Assembly (NCBI RefSeq): GCF_901709675.1
Contig: NC_051099.1
Span: forward strand, 5,890,001-5,954,000
Direction: 5' to 3'
DNA: 64,000 nt
Source: Syngnathus acus
Lineage: Eukaryota; Chordata; Actinopteri; Syngnathiformes; Syngnathidae
In this document: in pieces, positions 12,401 through 32,796 of the stretch
Layout of the letters: the number at the start of each line of letters is the position of its first letter
Numbering within the stretch: position 1 is the stretch's first letter
Notes under the pieces: generated by a model
Seen by the model: only the letters and a program-made list of their open reading frames with translations
What the model was told of the DNA's origin: nothing
Database searches by the model: none
Made by a program: the position numbers and the translations under genes

Positions 12401-13942
12401 GCTTGTATGAGCTCTCCCAGGAGGAGACCACGCCGCGGGAGGACGCGCGCCTGCAGCACGCCCTTGTTTACTTCTTCCAGAACAAAGCGCCCAAACGCGT
12501 CATCGAGAGGACGCTGCTCGAGCAGTTCACTGACCGCAACCTGAGCTACGATGAGAGGTGACATAGTTTGTGTGGGCATTTTTTCCCCCTACGATTATTG
12601 CATTTAACATCACTTATATTATTTAAAGTTGGAAATTCCAAAATCCGACCTAATTCCAAGCATGGGAAATTTGTACTTTTGAAAGCTAAAGAAATGGAGC
12701 GAGATGGGCACGGAATACTATCGACGTAGATTTATTGAGGCAAAAAAAAAAACATTTTCATCAACTCAACTCAATACGGAATGTGAATACCGCCATCTAG
12801 TGGCCAGATGAAGGTAACTGGTGCAACCTCCTGAATTTCCAATGATTCAACCTGCGCCCAATGTTGGTTTGGCAGAGCCATCGGCATCATGAGGGAAGCT
12901 CGAGCCAAGCTGCGCCTCATCAAGCCCGAGGACATGGACATGGATGAGTACCTGGTACTTTCATGCCAATCTTGCTCAGCAATTTGTCTACTTTGATTGA
13001 CGTGTTCTAAATTCGAAATCCAACAGCAGTGGCACGACGACTACAGAACGTTCCGGACTGTCTTTGTCTACCTGCTGACCGGACTGGAGCACTACCAGCA
13101 CGGCAAGTAAGTGTTCCGCATCGCTGAACAGCTTCCACAAAGCCTGATTTTTTTTTTTTTCTGCATTCCAGAATGCGCGAGGCTCTGACCTACCTGGCTC
13201 ACGCCTACGACGCCAACGCCGCCCTGCTGGCGAGCGGAGAGAAACGCGGCGTGGACACGTCTCTGATTGCACTGTACAGGAGAAAGTGCCTCACGGTGAG
13301 TGGTTCCAGGTTGCTCAATTTCAATGATAGGAATCCCGCTTCTAGAAATATCCTTTATTACTCAATACATGGCCGAGGTATCGGGTCCGACTCGATATCA
13401 GACAACATTCAAATCAAGCGACTTCCACTGGAGTGCAGAATTTCTTTTTATCCTTGTTTCAAGAATTGTGAGGTCCTTTCCGTACTCCTCTCAGAGCTTG
13501 AACGAAAGGGCCACGCGGCTCTTTGCCAGCGGTGACGAGAGCAAGGTGGAGGACAGCGTGGCCATCATGGACGAAGCGGTCATCCCCTGCCTGCACCTGA
13601 TGAGCCGCGAGGTGTCGTCGCAGGAGGACCGCGACACCATGGAGAGCATCCGCAGTCAGTGGTGCTGCTGCCTGGGCCAGGACATGGACGGTAGCTAGAC
13701 CAGTCTCAGCACTTTTATCTCAGAGACGAGACGGCCTTCCGAGCTTTGGCCTTTTTTCCTCTGCAGACTCACTCCAGATGAAACTGGGCGAATTCCTGCC
13801 ACGGGTCCTGGACTGCTCCACCCAGACGGTGGTCCTCAAAGACCCCCCCAAGGTCCACGTCAACCAAGCTCATGACCTGTGCAGCCGCCTGGCCGCCGTC
13901 ATGGAGTCCATCTGCAACACCGCCGTGGTGGCTGTCAAGTAA
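6483..13942 (+). CDS. usp28: Ubiquitin carboxyl-terminal hydrolase 28, 26 coding exons
   Basis: USP28 is a nuclear deubiquitinase known to stabilise MYC and checkpoint proteins. Exons: 6483-6527, 7609-7686, 7785-7905, 8029-8116, 8192-8354, 8858-8944, 9020-9157, 9221-9291, 9350-9426, 9502-9650, 9730-9857, 10058-10153, 10223-10363, 10435-10586, 10688-10758, 10834-11062, 11148-11471, 11558-11697, 11842-12111, 12179-12274, 12379-12557, 12876-12954, 13027-13106, 13172-13295, 13495-13690, 13767-13942. They total 3498 nt and encode 1165 aa; the human protein is about 1077. A UBA-like region ([15 protein letters not shown]) comes first, then a UIM ([14 protein letters not shown]). The USP catalytic Cys lies in [11 protein letters not shown] (about C158), and the His in AGHYWAYIY (about H554) with [12 protein letters not shown]. 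The C-terminal half ([18 protein letters not shown]) matches USP28. Exon 1 (15 residues) is the least certain part. The extra length lies in an acidic/proline-rich insert around exons 17-19. Confidence 0.95.
7064..7086. repeat. (GT)n microsatellite in usp28 intron 1
   Basis: About ten gt units in a row. A second short GT-rich tract lies at 7260-7280 in the same intron. Confidence 0.8.
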
Positions 13943-14560
13943 CCAAAGTCGCCCGACGGACTTTTGATAGCCAACCGACCGCCGGCTTGACACTCGCGCG
14001 TCATTTCTTGTAATGTGTGTCGCTAGCCGTTAGCCGTGTTAGCAAGTAGCCATTTTGACACGGGATAGTAGTACAAGGGAGGAAGAAGACTCGGATTTGG
14101 ATCAGTCCTGTCTTGAAGCACTTAATCACTTGTTCATTTTGCCCATGAAGCGTAGTTCAGCACAAAGACGTTCCCCGTGCAGGAAGTGACACGAGTGGGA
14201 TGACGCACGACAGCAACACGTTTGTAATAATAATGCCCATTTGCATTTGTTTTTCTATATACGTATGTATTTTGTATTTTTACAGACTTTGGTAAGTGGC
14301 CGTATGCATGTAGATGAAAGTCAAGAGAGCTAGCGAGGGATGTGATTTGAAGGAAGTGCAATAGAGTCATTCGAAACGCCGGACTCCAAGGAGCAAACAC
14401 GGTGTATGGAAAAAGCCACACGTGATGGCTGGCGGGGGGGGGGGGGTACATGGATGACATGAAACCTCAACAATGCTCTCAAGTCCAAAAACAACACGTT
14501 TCTGTCACGTGCCACCGATACCATTGCGTCGGGCTCGTCCTCAATAAATGTTAGAAATGT
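13943..14560 (+). other. usp28 3' UTR
   Basis: This non-coding tail after the TAA stop ends near a canonical AATAAA at 14543-14548. It includes a G-run at about 14433-14446. Confidence 0.6.
14543..14548 (+). terminator. Poly(A) signal AATAAA, usp28
   Basis: First canonical hexamer downstream of the usp28 stop, about 600 bp into the 3' UTR. Confidence 0.6.
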
Positions 14561-14884
14561 GATGTTCTCGTCTTTGCAAATGATTTCACAGCTTCTCGAT
14601 ACAGAGCCAGTAAAGTCGACAGTGCAGCGTGTTGGACAAACGAATGACTATCCATTTTTGATAATGATTTCGACATACTTCACTCAGAAAGTACATCCAC
14701 AATAAGAAATATCGCCACATCTCTGACAGTGTCACTGAAAAGCATTTTCATGATCCAAGCGGCACACCTGCCTTGCTGCTTGATCAAATACTTGATAAGG
14801 AGTTTGGTTAAATGATTGCCATTTGGTCGTAAATAGTAAAAGGGGGGAAAGTTTTCAATCTGCAGCAAAAATAAAAAAATAAAA

Positions 14885-14920
14885 AATATATATGTATGTA
14901 TATATATATATATATATATT
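14885..14920. repeat. (TA)n microsatellite
   Basis: Alternating ta/at run with a few g interruptions in the usp28-VWA7 spacer. Confidence 0.8.
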
Positions 14921-15170
14921 TTGTTTTTGTTTTTTATTATACACACGAATGTGTGCCTGTGTGTTTAGGGTTGGTCGTGAACATTTTTCCTCCACAGGTT
15001 ATTCACAAGTTTTAATGTGGCTTCAGTAGTTATCAGGCACTTTTTCACAGCTTATTTACTACTGCGATAAACATTTCCATCAAATTACCAGCATGTTGTT
15101 GTGGGACATAGAGCAAAGCAGTCCTTGTGTAGATTTGCTGTATATGTCAAAGTTGTGCATGACTGGAAAA

Positions 15171-15410
15171 AGTATTGATTATGGCACAAAAAAACAGTTT
15201 TCTTAATAGATTGTTTCCACATAATCTCGAAATTACCAACATTTGAACCTGCAGTATTGGATGTTGGCCACTAGGGCAAGACATTACATTAGTATTGATT
15301 ATGGCACAAAAAAGCAGTTTTCTTAATAGATTGTTTCCACATAATCTTGAAATTACCAACATTTGAACCTGCAGTATTGGATGTTGGCCACTAGGGCAAG
15401 ACATTACATT
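15171..15410. repeat. Two-copy 120-bp direct tandem duplication
   Basis: Copies 15171-15290 and 15291-15410 differ at only a couple of positions, for example ctcgaa versus cttgaa and aaaaaaacag versus aaaaaagcag. This looks like a recent segmental tandem duplication. Confidence 0.9.
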
Positions 15411-15463
15411 AGCACGATTAAAAATTGCATTGCTGCAATTGGCGACGCTTTTGCGACGAGACT

Positions 15464-18400
15464 TCAGAACATGTTCAGGTTCTCCGGAAATCCGAGCACC
15501 AGGGTGAGCACAGCGCAACCGAGGGCTGTCTGAGTGAGGAAAGAGGCCACGCAGCCGGAGCTTGTGGTAAAGGCGTTGAAGGAGCACATGTCCGCATTGC
15601 CCACGTTGTCCACCACCAGCAGCTCCACATCGGGCGAATCGCAAAATCCCTCATAGGTGGCCAGGATGTCGTTCTGGTTTTCGGTGTCCGGTGTGAGGGT
15701 CAGCGTGCCGTTGCCTTGCGTGAGGTTGACCCGCTCCACGCCCGTCCCTTCGGCGCCGTCGCTCACCTTCAGCGACAGCTCCCACGGGTTTGCGCTGGTG
15801 TTGACGCAGTTGACGATGCGCAGCACCTGGCACACGGGAGCCGTGAAGTCCGAAACCTGCCAGGAGACACCAAGCGGTCAGATAATGTTATCCGAGCGTA
15901 ATGTGACAGGCAAGGCCACCAACTGGATTCAGGACGGAAATTCTGAGGATGGCATAGTTGATGTCGTCGCCTCCGGGGGCCTCCGCTTCAATGACGAGGG
16001 TGACGGTGGTGCCTGACGGTGTGTTGAGTGGCACAGCGAGCATCACGGTGCCGTTGGCGCTCAGTCCCGGCGGCTCCACCAGGAGAACGTTCGGAGCGCT
16101 GGCTGTGTAGAGCGGGTTGTTGGTGGTCGCCCGGATCGTGATATTCCCTCCAGTTTCTTTGGCGGTCACGGTAAAAGGCACAGAGAACTCCGTCCCGGGG
16201 ACGAGGTTTCGCTCGGCATCAACCTAAACGCAGACGACGTCGACCATATTGTCGTGTGATGTGCCAGAAGTTAGCCGAGCGAGCGCTCACCTTGATAGTT
16301 AAATTGGACGCCCGAAAGCTGGTCGCCGACTCCCTTTGGAAAGGAAAGACTCCTCCCGTTGTGGCGTTCACCTCGTTTCCCTTTACACGCACCACAAACG
16401 GCACAGATGGAATATTGTCGACCCGAACCAGGAAGTTGCCGCCTTCCTGCGACTCCACGTTTCCCGGGACCTCCAGCGATCCCGCTGACTCAACCAGAGT
16501 GACCTCCATCACATCCGCAGTGTTGCTCCCCGTAAGCATCACCAGCAAACCTCCGTTGGTGCCTTCAAACAGAAGCCAAGCCTCATTAGGAAAACCGGCC
16601 TTCTTGCGGTTAGCATCAGGCCGCAAAATTTCTCTTACCCGCCAATGGACGTGAGTCGAGAACATCAAACGTGTTTGATGGGGAGGGGACGAACTCCGCA
16701 AAGTCAAACAGGAAGTCAAGGGGACTCTGACCTTTAAAGTCAAAGGAGTCACCAAACAAATGCACCTTTATTATCGTCTTTTCTGTCCATTTCCGTTGGC
16801 GGCCGAGCACTCACCTGTGGCCCTCAGTGTGTACGGATTTGTTGCCTCCACCATCACTTGCCACGTTCCCACTTGAGGCCTCAGCTGCCAACTTTCCAAG
16901 TTTCCCACCGACGTGAAAGACGAGGTCAATTGGTCCGCCTCCGCGTTGCGCAGATTGACCTCACGGCCTGCAAAGACCAAGCGGAAGGTACGTTTGCTCT
17001 CGTCAGTGCCTTTAAACATCTGAGGTCTTAACGTGACTATGATTGCCTGTCTCGAGTTTGTGTCTCACCCTCAGGATCCACCAGCATGACATTAGCTGGA
17101 TTTCCCGTGATGAAAAGTCGGACATTGCTGGTTGTCCCGTCAATCACAACACTGAAGTTTGCGTTCTCTCCTGGAGTCCTGGAGGCTCGCACGAGTGTCA
17201 CCACAGTTGAGTTGGACATTTGCCCGATGATGCTGGTAGCCTCCAAGAGTTGGTCCTTGTCCACTTCTATGACCAGACCTCCAGCGGCATCGCTTAGATC
17301 TTTGTACACCTGAGCGTCCGAGTCTGCAATCCTGGTATTCCGCCTACGCCGCCGCCGAGTGTTCGCCGGTGTTCCTGTGATCAGGAAGTACACCTGGATG
17401 GAAAAAAAAACGTCGGTGAGGGTCTCGGAACGGCACGAGATGAGACCGTGTGCACCCACCACAGATTGAGTCCGCTCAATGTTAGCGATGACAGTGGACT
17501 TCAACTGTTCATCTTTGGCCGGGGCGTCTGTGAAGAGGAAGATGTCCGAGCTCCGGGGAGCGTTCGTCAATGCCAACTTGAAAAATAGGATTGTTGTGCT
17601 CAGCATTTAGGCTTCATTACATGTTGGGAAGTGAAGATGAATCTTCTACCTGGAGCCCTGAGAGACTCAACTCCCCTTCATCTCCTCCACCGCTTGCCAT
17701 CAGATCATCCACAATGTCCTTGAAGACTTCTGGGTCACTCGTTCTCATCACCGGCCCGAATTCTGAACCCAACCGAGAGAGCGTTCCTTGTCTTTTAGTT
17801 AGGGTAAAAAATAAAATAAAATACTTCCAGTCCGCAACCTGACCTGGATCGTTGAAGGGCACGAGAATGTAGGACAAAGGTTGGTTGTCAGTTTCCACTT
17901 GGCTGTCGATGAAGGTGGAAGTCGCCGTGCGCACGGCCGCGATATCATCGCTCATACTCTGCGTGGTGTCGATCACCAAACAAAGAGCTTTGCCGGTTCC
18001 TCTGGACACGCCCAACATTCTGATTAAGGAAATACGTACAAGCTTGACACGGCACCTGAATGTCAGCAATCTGTGTCTGTGTGCGTACTGGAGGAAAGGT
18101 TCATCTCCTGCCGCTCGTCGAACGTCCTCCAGGATCTCGCTGGTCGCCGACGTGGCCAGACGGGCCGCTTCTGAGTGGAGGAAGCCGTGCTCTGAATCGG
18201 TCGTGTCTTTGTTGATCCCGCCGGTGGGCTCGATCCTGCTGGTCACGTCCACGGCTCCTCCGTGGCTGCACTTTCCTGTCCGAGAAATGACGGTGCACAT
18301 CAAACGGGCCGTACGCAATTCACAAAATTCAGGATTCTCTTACCGCTGGGCTTGGTGTCGATCAATGGAATGAGTCCAAAATATCCCGTGGTCAGAACCT

Positions 18401-19530
18401 GCTCGCTGATGATGTCCTCCAGGATGTTGTTTCTGCAGTCGTCGCCATCGCAGCTGCGACATGTCGCCCTGCTCTCGTCTGCCGGAACGGAAACCTTCAT
18501 AAAGAGCTGCGCTTCTTTCTGTGAATGGCCATCTCCTTTTTTGCCTACCTGCTAAGTTGCCGATGCTGGTGTCGGATCTGAGAAGGTTAGAGTTGGGAAA
18601 GCTCATGCCGATCTCCACCCAGTTACTGTGGCTGTAAAAGTCCTTCAAGTTCAAGACAAACAAAACAAGTTAGCTTAACGACAAGTTAGCTTAACCACAA
18701 GTCAAACAAGGAGAACCTGAAGCGTGTGTAGGGTCTCTCCCAGGTTTTCCCGGGCCGCTTCAAAGTTCTCCTCCTTATTGTTGGCCTTGACCGTCTGCAG
18801 GCCGGTGGTGATGATGTTCCGACCGCTGACGAAGGTCTCGTCGTCAAAGTGGAAGCTGGGGTTGACCGCTTCGACCAGGTCCACGCGTATGTTGCGCAAC
18901 GTGATGGACCTGATGGCTTGCTCGTAGCTCCTGATGGAGTTTCCGGCCCTGCAAGCGGCTGCCACGCCTGTGGCGGTAAACGGCTGCGGCTACACGCACA
19001 CACACACACACACGAGTCCCGCCGTCATTCACTTGTACACTTGATGTTGTCTGGCAGACTGAAAGGACTCTTAAATTCTGCCTCTGGGCTTTGTTGACGT
19101 AAACAAGGGGGAGGGATTTTGTCACTCCTATTTCTACAGCTGATCTCTTCCAAAAAAAAAATTGTATTTCCATACTTTGGCTGTACAATTTATTTTATTT
19201 TGCCCAGAGTAAGCTCCAACGTCTTCCAGCTGGCCAGAGAACCGATGACTTGGTCTTATTTTCCAACATCAAGAAACAAAACCTACGATCCTTGACAGAC
19301 TAAAGACACACAAACACAAAAATAGCGTGGAACAGAAAAAGGAATCTCACGGGAAAGGCGAAGTCGCTGCCCTCAGCTTCGGCCAGCGCTAGGCACACCT
19401 GCACGGTGACGTTCAAAATGGCTTCTTCTGTGATCTCTTGGTGACTCTTCGAACTTCCTGGCAGAATCCCGAATCCTTGAGCTCCACTTTGAAGCAGCAG
19501 GATGACCCAAACCGCCAAAGCGGGCGACAT
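15464..19530 (-). CDS. vwa7: von Willebrand factor A domain-containing protein 7-like, 14 exons
   Basis: The exact function is not established. The family is secreted or surface-anchored, with one VWA domain. Exons (minus): 19530-19351, 18983-18717, 18642-18549, 18478-18344, 18275-18089, 18019-17844, 17762-17650, 17576-17460, 17393-17069, 16967-16815, 16731-16639, 16562-16291, 16223-15924, 15856-15464. They total 2805 nt and encode 934 aa. A signal peptide (MSPALAVWVILLLQSGAQG) is followed by EITEEAILNVTVQVCLALAE. Human-VWA7-like blocks include LQDFYSHSNWVEIG, GKCSHGG...GGINKDT and SYILVPFNDP. The MIDAS reads DTTQS (about D304-S308) instead of DxSxS. Ig-like/Pro-rich repeats follow, then a hydrophobic C-tail (QTALGCAVLTLVLGF) that may be a membrane or GPI signal. 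The start of exon 2 has an alternative acceptor 18 nt downstream. The VWA7 call rests on remembered block matches. Confidence 0.87.
18992..19012. repeat. (CA)n microsatellite in intron 1 of the VWA7-like gene
   Basis: Ten ca units. On the minus strand this is a GT tract lying only a few bases before the exon 2 acceptor, so it replaces the usual polypyrimidine tract. Confidence 0.75.
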
Positions 19531-19834
19531 GTCTTCTCAACCTTGTCCTCAAAAAGGAAAGACGTTTTGCTGAATCACTCGGAAGCCGCTGAACCTTGTC
19601 GTCTTCTTTTTGTTTCAGAGTTAAAAGTGGATCCTGGTGAAACGGATGCTGCTTCTCTGCTCAATTTTGGAGGAATGGCAACAGCGGGTAATATGCGGGA
19701 AAAAGGTTCAACCTGTTCAACCTGTTGGTTGTGCTATGACATCATGAGCCAGTACGCTAAAGGTGAAATATTTTACCGTTGCTTAAGGCCTTGGAATGTC
19801 ATCATGATCTGATTAATTATTTGCCTGAAGGAAA

Positions 19835-20160
19835 AAACCCTTATTATACATGTTTGTTTATTTATTTCATACTAAAAAAACCTTACTATACCTGGTCCTT
19901 TAAAAAATATATTATAATATTATGGTCTTTTTTTTTTTTACTAAAAAAAGCCTTCCTTATATATGGTCCTTTTAATATATATAATATTTTTTAAATAATG
20001 TGAATATTCATATTCATGGTAATTTTTTTTTTACTAAGAAAACCTTATTAGACATGGTCTTTTTTTTTTTTAAAGCCCTGATATTCACTGTCGTTTTTTT
20101 TGTTACAAAGAAAGTCTTACTATACATGGCCATTTAAAAAAAAAAAGCCTTACTGTTTTT
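19835..20160. repeat. Degenerate array of a cttactatacatggtc-type unit
   Basis: Variants of aaaaccttactatacatggtcctttt recur about six times (near 19840, 19880, 19945, 20040, 20110 and 20140) with T- and A-runs between them. The copies are too diverged to give an exact period. Confidence 0.6.
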
Positions 20161-20574
20161 TTTTTACTTGCGTAATCCAAAAACAAGTCTTCTATACAGT
20201 CAATGACGACTAATATTTCATGTTTTGAGCAAGTACGCCAAGCATCCTCAGTCACTCTCATTTGACATAAGATGGAATGTGATTGATTAATTCTGAACAC
20301 AGCCACAACTAAGGGGGGGTGTAGACTTTTAATAGCCAGGGCTTTGGCTGCATCTTATGACTTAATATGGCATTTCAGAAAGACTAAGTGAGGTTTTTTT
20401 TAAATCTGGAGATAGGTTCCACTTTACACTGTGCAAAAACATTCAAACCAACCTTATATAAGCAAAAAATTGTGTTATTTATATCTACATGAAAAGTTTT
20501 CACAGCATCACTGCTGCTATTCTGCTTCGTCAGGGCGGGCCGAGAGAGAGGAAATGCTTCCACTTGACTCTTTG

Positions 20575-20640
20575 TGTCTCTCCCCCCCTCCCTCCCCTTC
20601 TCCATCTCTCTCTCTCTCTCGCGCTCTCTCTCGTTCTCTC
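20575..20640. repeat. (CT)n-rich tract upstream of rap1gap2
   Basis: Polypyrimidine stretch with ctctctctct runs and one gcgctctctctc interruption, about 200 bp before the start codon. Confidence 0.75.
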
Positions 20641-20835
20641 CAGGCTGCGTGCAGTGAATTGAAGTGAAAGAAGGAAACATTAACGGCGGGTGGGGAAAAA
20701 GGAGGTGGCGTGAAAGACGGTGTCTCTCATAGTATTTATAGCCGACGGGATGAGGAGATAGGACGAGACAAGGTAGGGAGGGAGCAACCAGACACAATAA
20801 GAGAAGAAGAAGAAGAAGAGGAGGACAAAGAGACG

Positions 20836-31220
<10,385 letters not shown>

Positions 31221-32059
31221 ACTGCAAGGAAAAGGTACACATTAAATTCAACTGTGAGCATTATCTTTTTGATCTAATAGTGTCTGAATCATGAATTTGA
31301 TTAATCCGGTGGAATATTAGAAAATCGGGTGGCTTCATAAGCCGACGTCACTGAGGAGAACGACGATGCAGCACCAAGACTTTTGCTACGTGGATTCAAT
31401 CATTGCCAACTGGTCTCTCCATCACTTGATTATGATCGGCTCACATATTGTGATTCACCACGGAATGCACGGTGAGTGAATGTGTCAGCTGAGTGGAAAT
31501 AATCCCAATGATGTCACAGCGCCATCACCGGCGAGTAACTGTTTACCAAAGGGAGAGGCACACTAACTGAGTCCTGGGAAATGCAGAAAAATGTTATGCC
31601 AAGATCAGCTAATTGCATCATTTTGCTCCGTTTGTTTTCAAGAACGCCCAAATACTGCAGTATCCGCACCTTCAAATTTGATTTGTTTAAGTGAAATGTC
31701 TGTTTAAGCATTTACTAAACGACGGTAGCAGTAAAACTGCCCTAGATGGAATTGAATTGAATAATCAGGGAAAGATCCAAATGAGGGTGTAAAATGAAAA
31801 ATTTATTTTTGTGTAGAATATGATTGACTAAAATTGACATGCAATAATATGACTTATTTTTGTCGCTCATAAATGAAGTATAGTTCCTGGAACAAGACTT
31901 GCAATCTCACATTTGAACATTTCTACGGCTAAATCAGCTTGTTTGACACTTTGTTGAAACTACAAGATGGACTGCCATTTCAAGCAAAAAACAAAAGGGT
32001 GATAGAAATGATGTTGCACTAGAAAAAAAAGCGCTTCTCCCCTCTGTAGGGGTATAAAC

Positions 32060-32232
32060 CAGGGGGTCCTCAAACTTTTGGGGTCAAGAATGTGAAAGAG
32101 CTAAAAATATGTAGTATTCTTTTATTGGGGTGCCGGTCCCTACAGTTACGTATGAACTTTTTAAAATGATCTGATTTACCCAATAATTTACTACAAAATA
32201 TTTTGTGGGTTACCCCAGTTTGAGAACCACTG
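32060..32232. mobile_element. hAT-type MITE, 173 bp
   Basis: Ends cagggggtcctcaaactttt and agtttgagaaccactg are inverted repeats of the common cagtggttctcaaact hAT family. The 8-bp flanks gtataaac and gtctgaac agree at 6 of 8 positions, consistent with an old target duplication. It lies in the presumed rap1gap2 3' UTR. Confidence 0.7.
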
Positions 32233-32488
32233 GTCTGAACATCAACCATGTACAAAACTCTGTTTTTGCACTGAAAGCACAACTTTCCTTATGTTCATGC
32301 ATCCTCTTCCAAGCATTTCAGTGTATCAAAAGGATGATCAAATGTAGCATGTTTGTTTCTGTCCTGTGTCCCTTCGTTATAAGTTGTGCGTTTCTTTCAA
32401 TAAAAAGTTCATTTTTGTTTCCATGAATCCAAAGTGCACTGTAAAGAAGCAAAATGTAAAATAGCTACACATCAAGGAAACAAATGTC

Positions 32489-32494
32489 AATAAA
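32489..32494 (+). terminator. Poly(A) signal AATAAA, rap1gap2
   Basis: Canonical hexamer about 1.3 kb after the stop. A second one lies 90 bp upstream at 32399-32404. Confidence 0.5.
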
Positions 32495-32640
32495 GCACCA
32501 TTAAAATGAGTTATTGTTGTGACATCTGTGCTGTGCCTGTACAATAACAGGCAGAATAATTAAATACTTTTACAAAAGATGGCGGAGGTACTATAAATTT
32601 ATGTTTATCTATTGCATTCATACGTCAACATTTGGGGTGT

Positions 32641-32796
32641 GTGCTGGGGGTCAGTTGTAAATAAAATATACCACTCCATACCAGTTGGTGGCGGTAAATG
32701 ATCAATAAGCGATTTGCAAACCGCTACAAAACAACAAATAGAAGAAGTAGAACAGCCAATCACGACAGTAGTTAGCCGTTTCTTCGCAGCGGTGTC
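32641..32796 (+). promoter_or_regulatory. ncbp3 promoter/5' leader with a MITE-like insertion
   Basis: The segment 32676-32747 (ccagttggtggcggtaaatg ... aaaccgctacaaaac ... gaagaag) matches a family of short fish repeats with the ggtggcggtaatg core. It ends about 50 bp before the ncbp3 start codon, so the repeat lies in or next to the core promoter. Confidence 0.5.

Larger units (their letters stand above)
14561..15463. other. Tail-to-tail spacer between usp28 and the VWA7-like gene
   Basis: AT-rich non-coding DNA with a (TA)n tract at about 14885-14920 and a 120-bp tandem duplication (15171-15410). It must include the 3' UTR of the minus-strand VWA7-like gene. No other gene is seen. Confidence 0.5.
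19531..20835. promoter_or_regulatory. Head-to-head region between the VWA7-like gene (-) and rap1gap2 (+)
   Basis: This region holds both 5' flanks. It contains an AT-rich degenerate repeat array (about 19835-20160), a CT/purine-rich microsatellite (20575-20640) and a GA-rich 5' leader (20800-20835) directly before the rap1gap2 ATG. No coding exon was recognised. Confidence 0.45.
31221..32640 (+). other. rap1gap2 3' UTR and downstream spacer
   Basis: Non-coding DNA after the rap1gap2 stop, with AATAAA signals at 32399-32404 and 32489-32494 and a hAT-like MITE at 32060-32232. No other coding exon was recognised. Confidence 0.6.
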
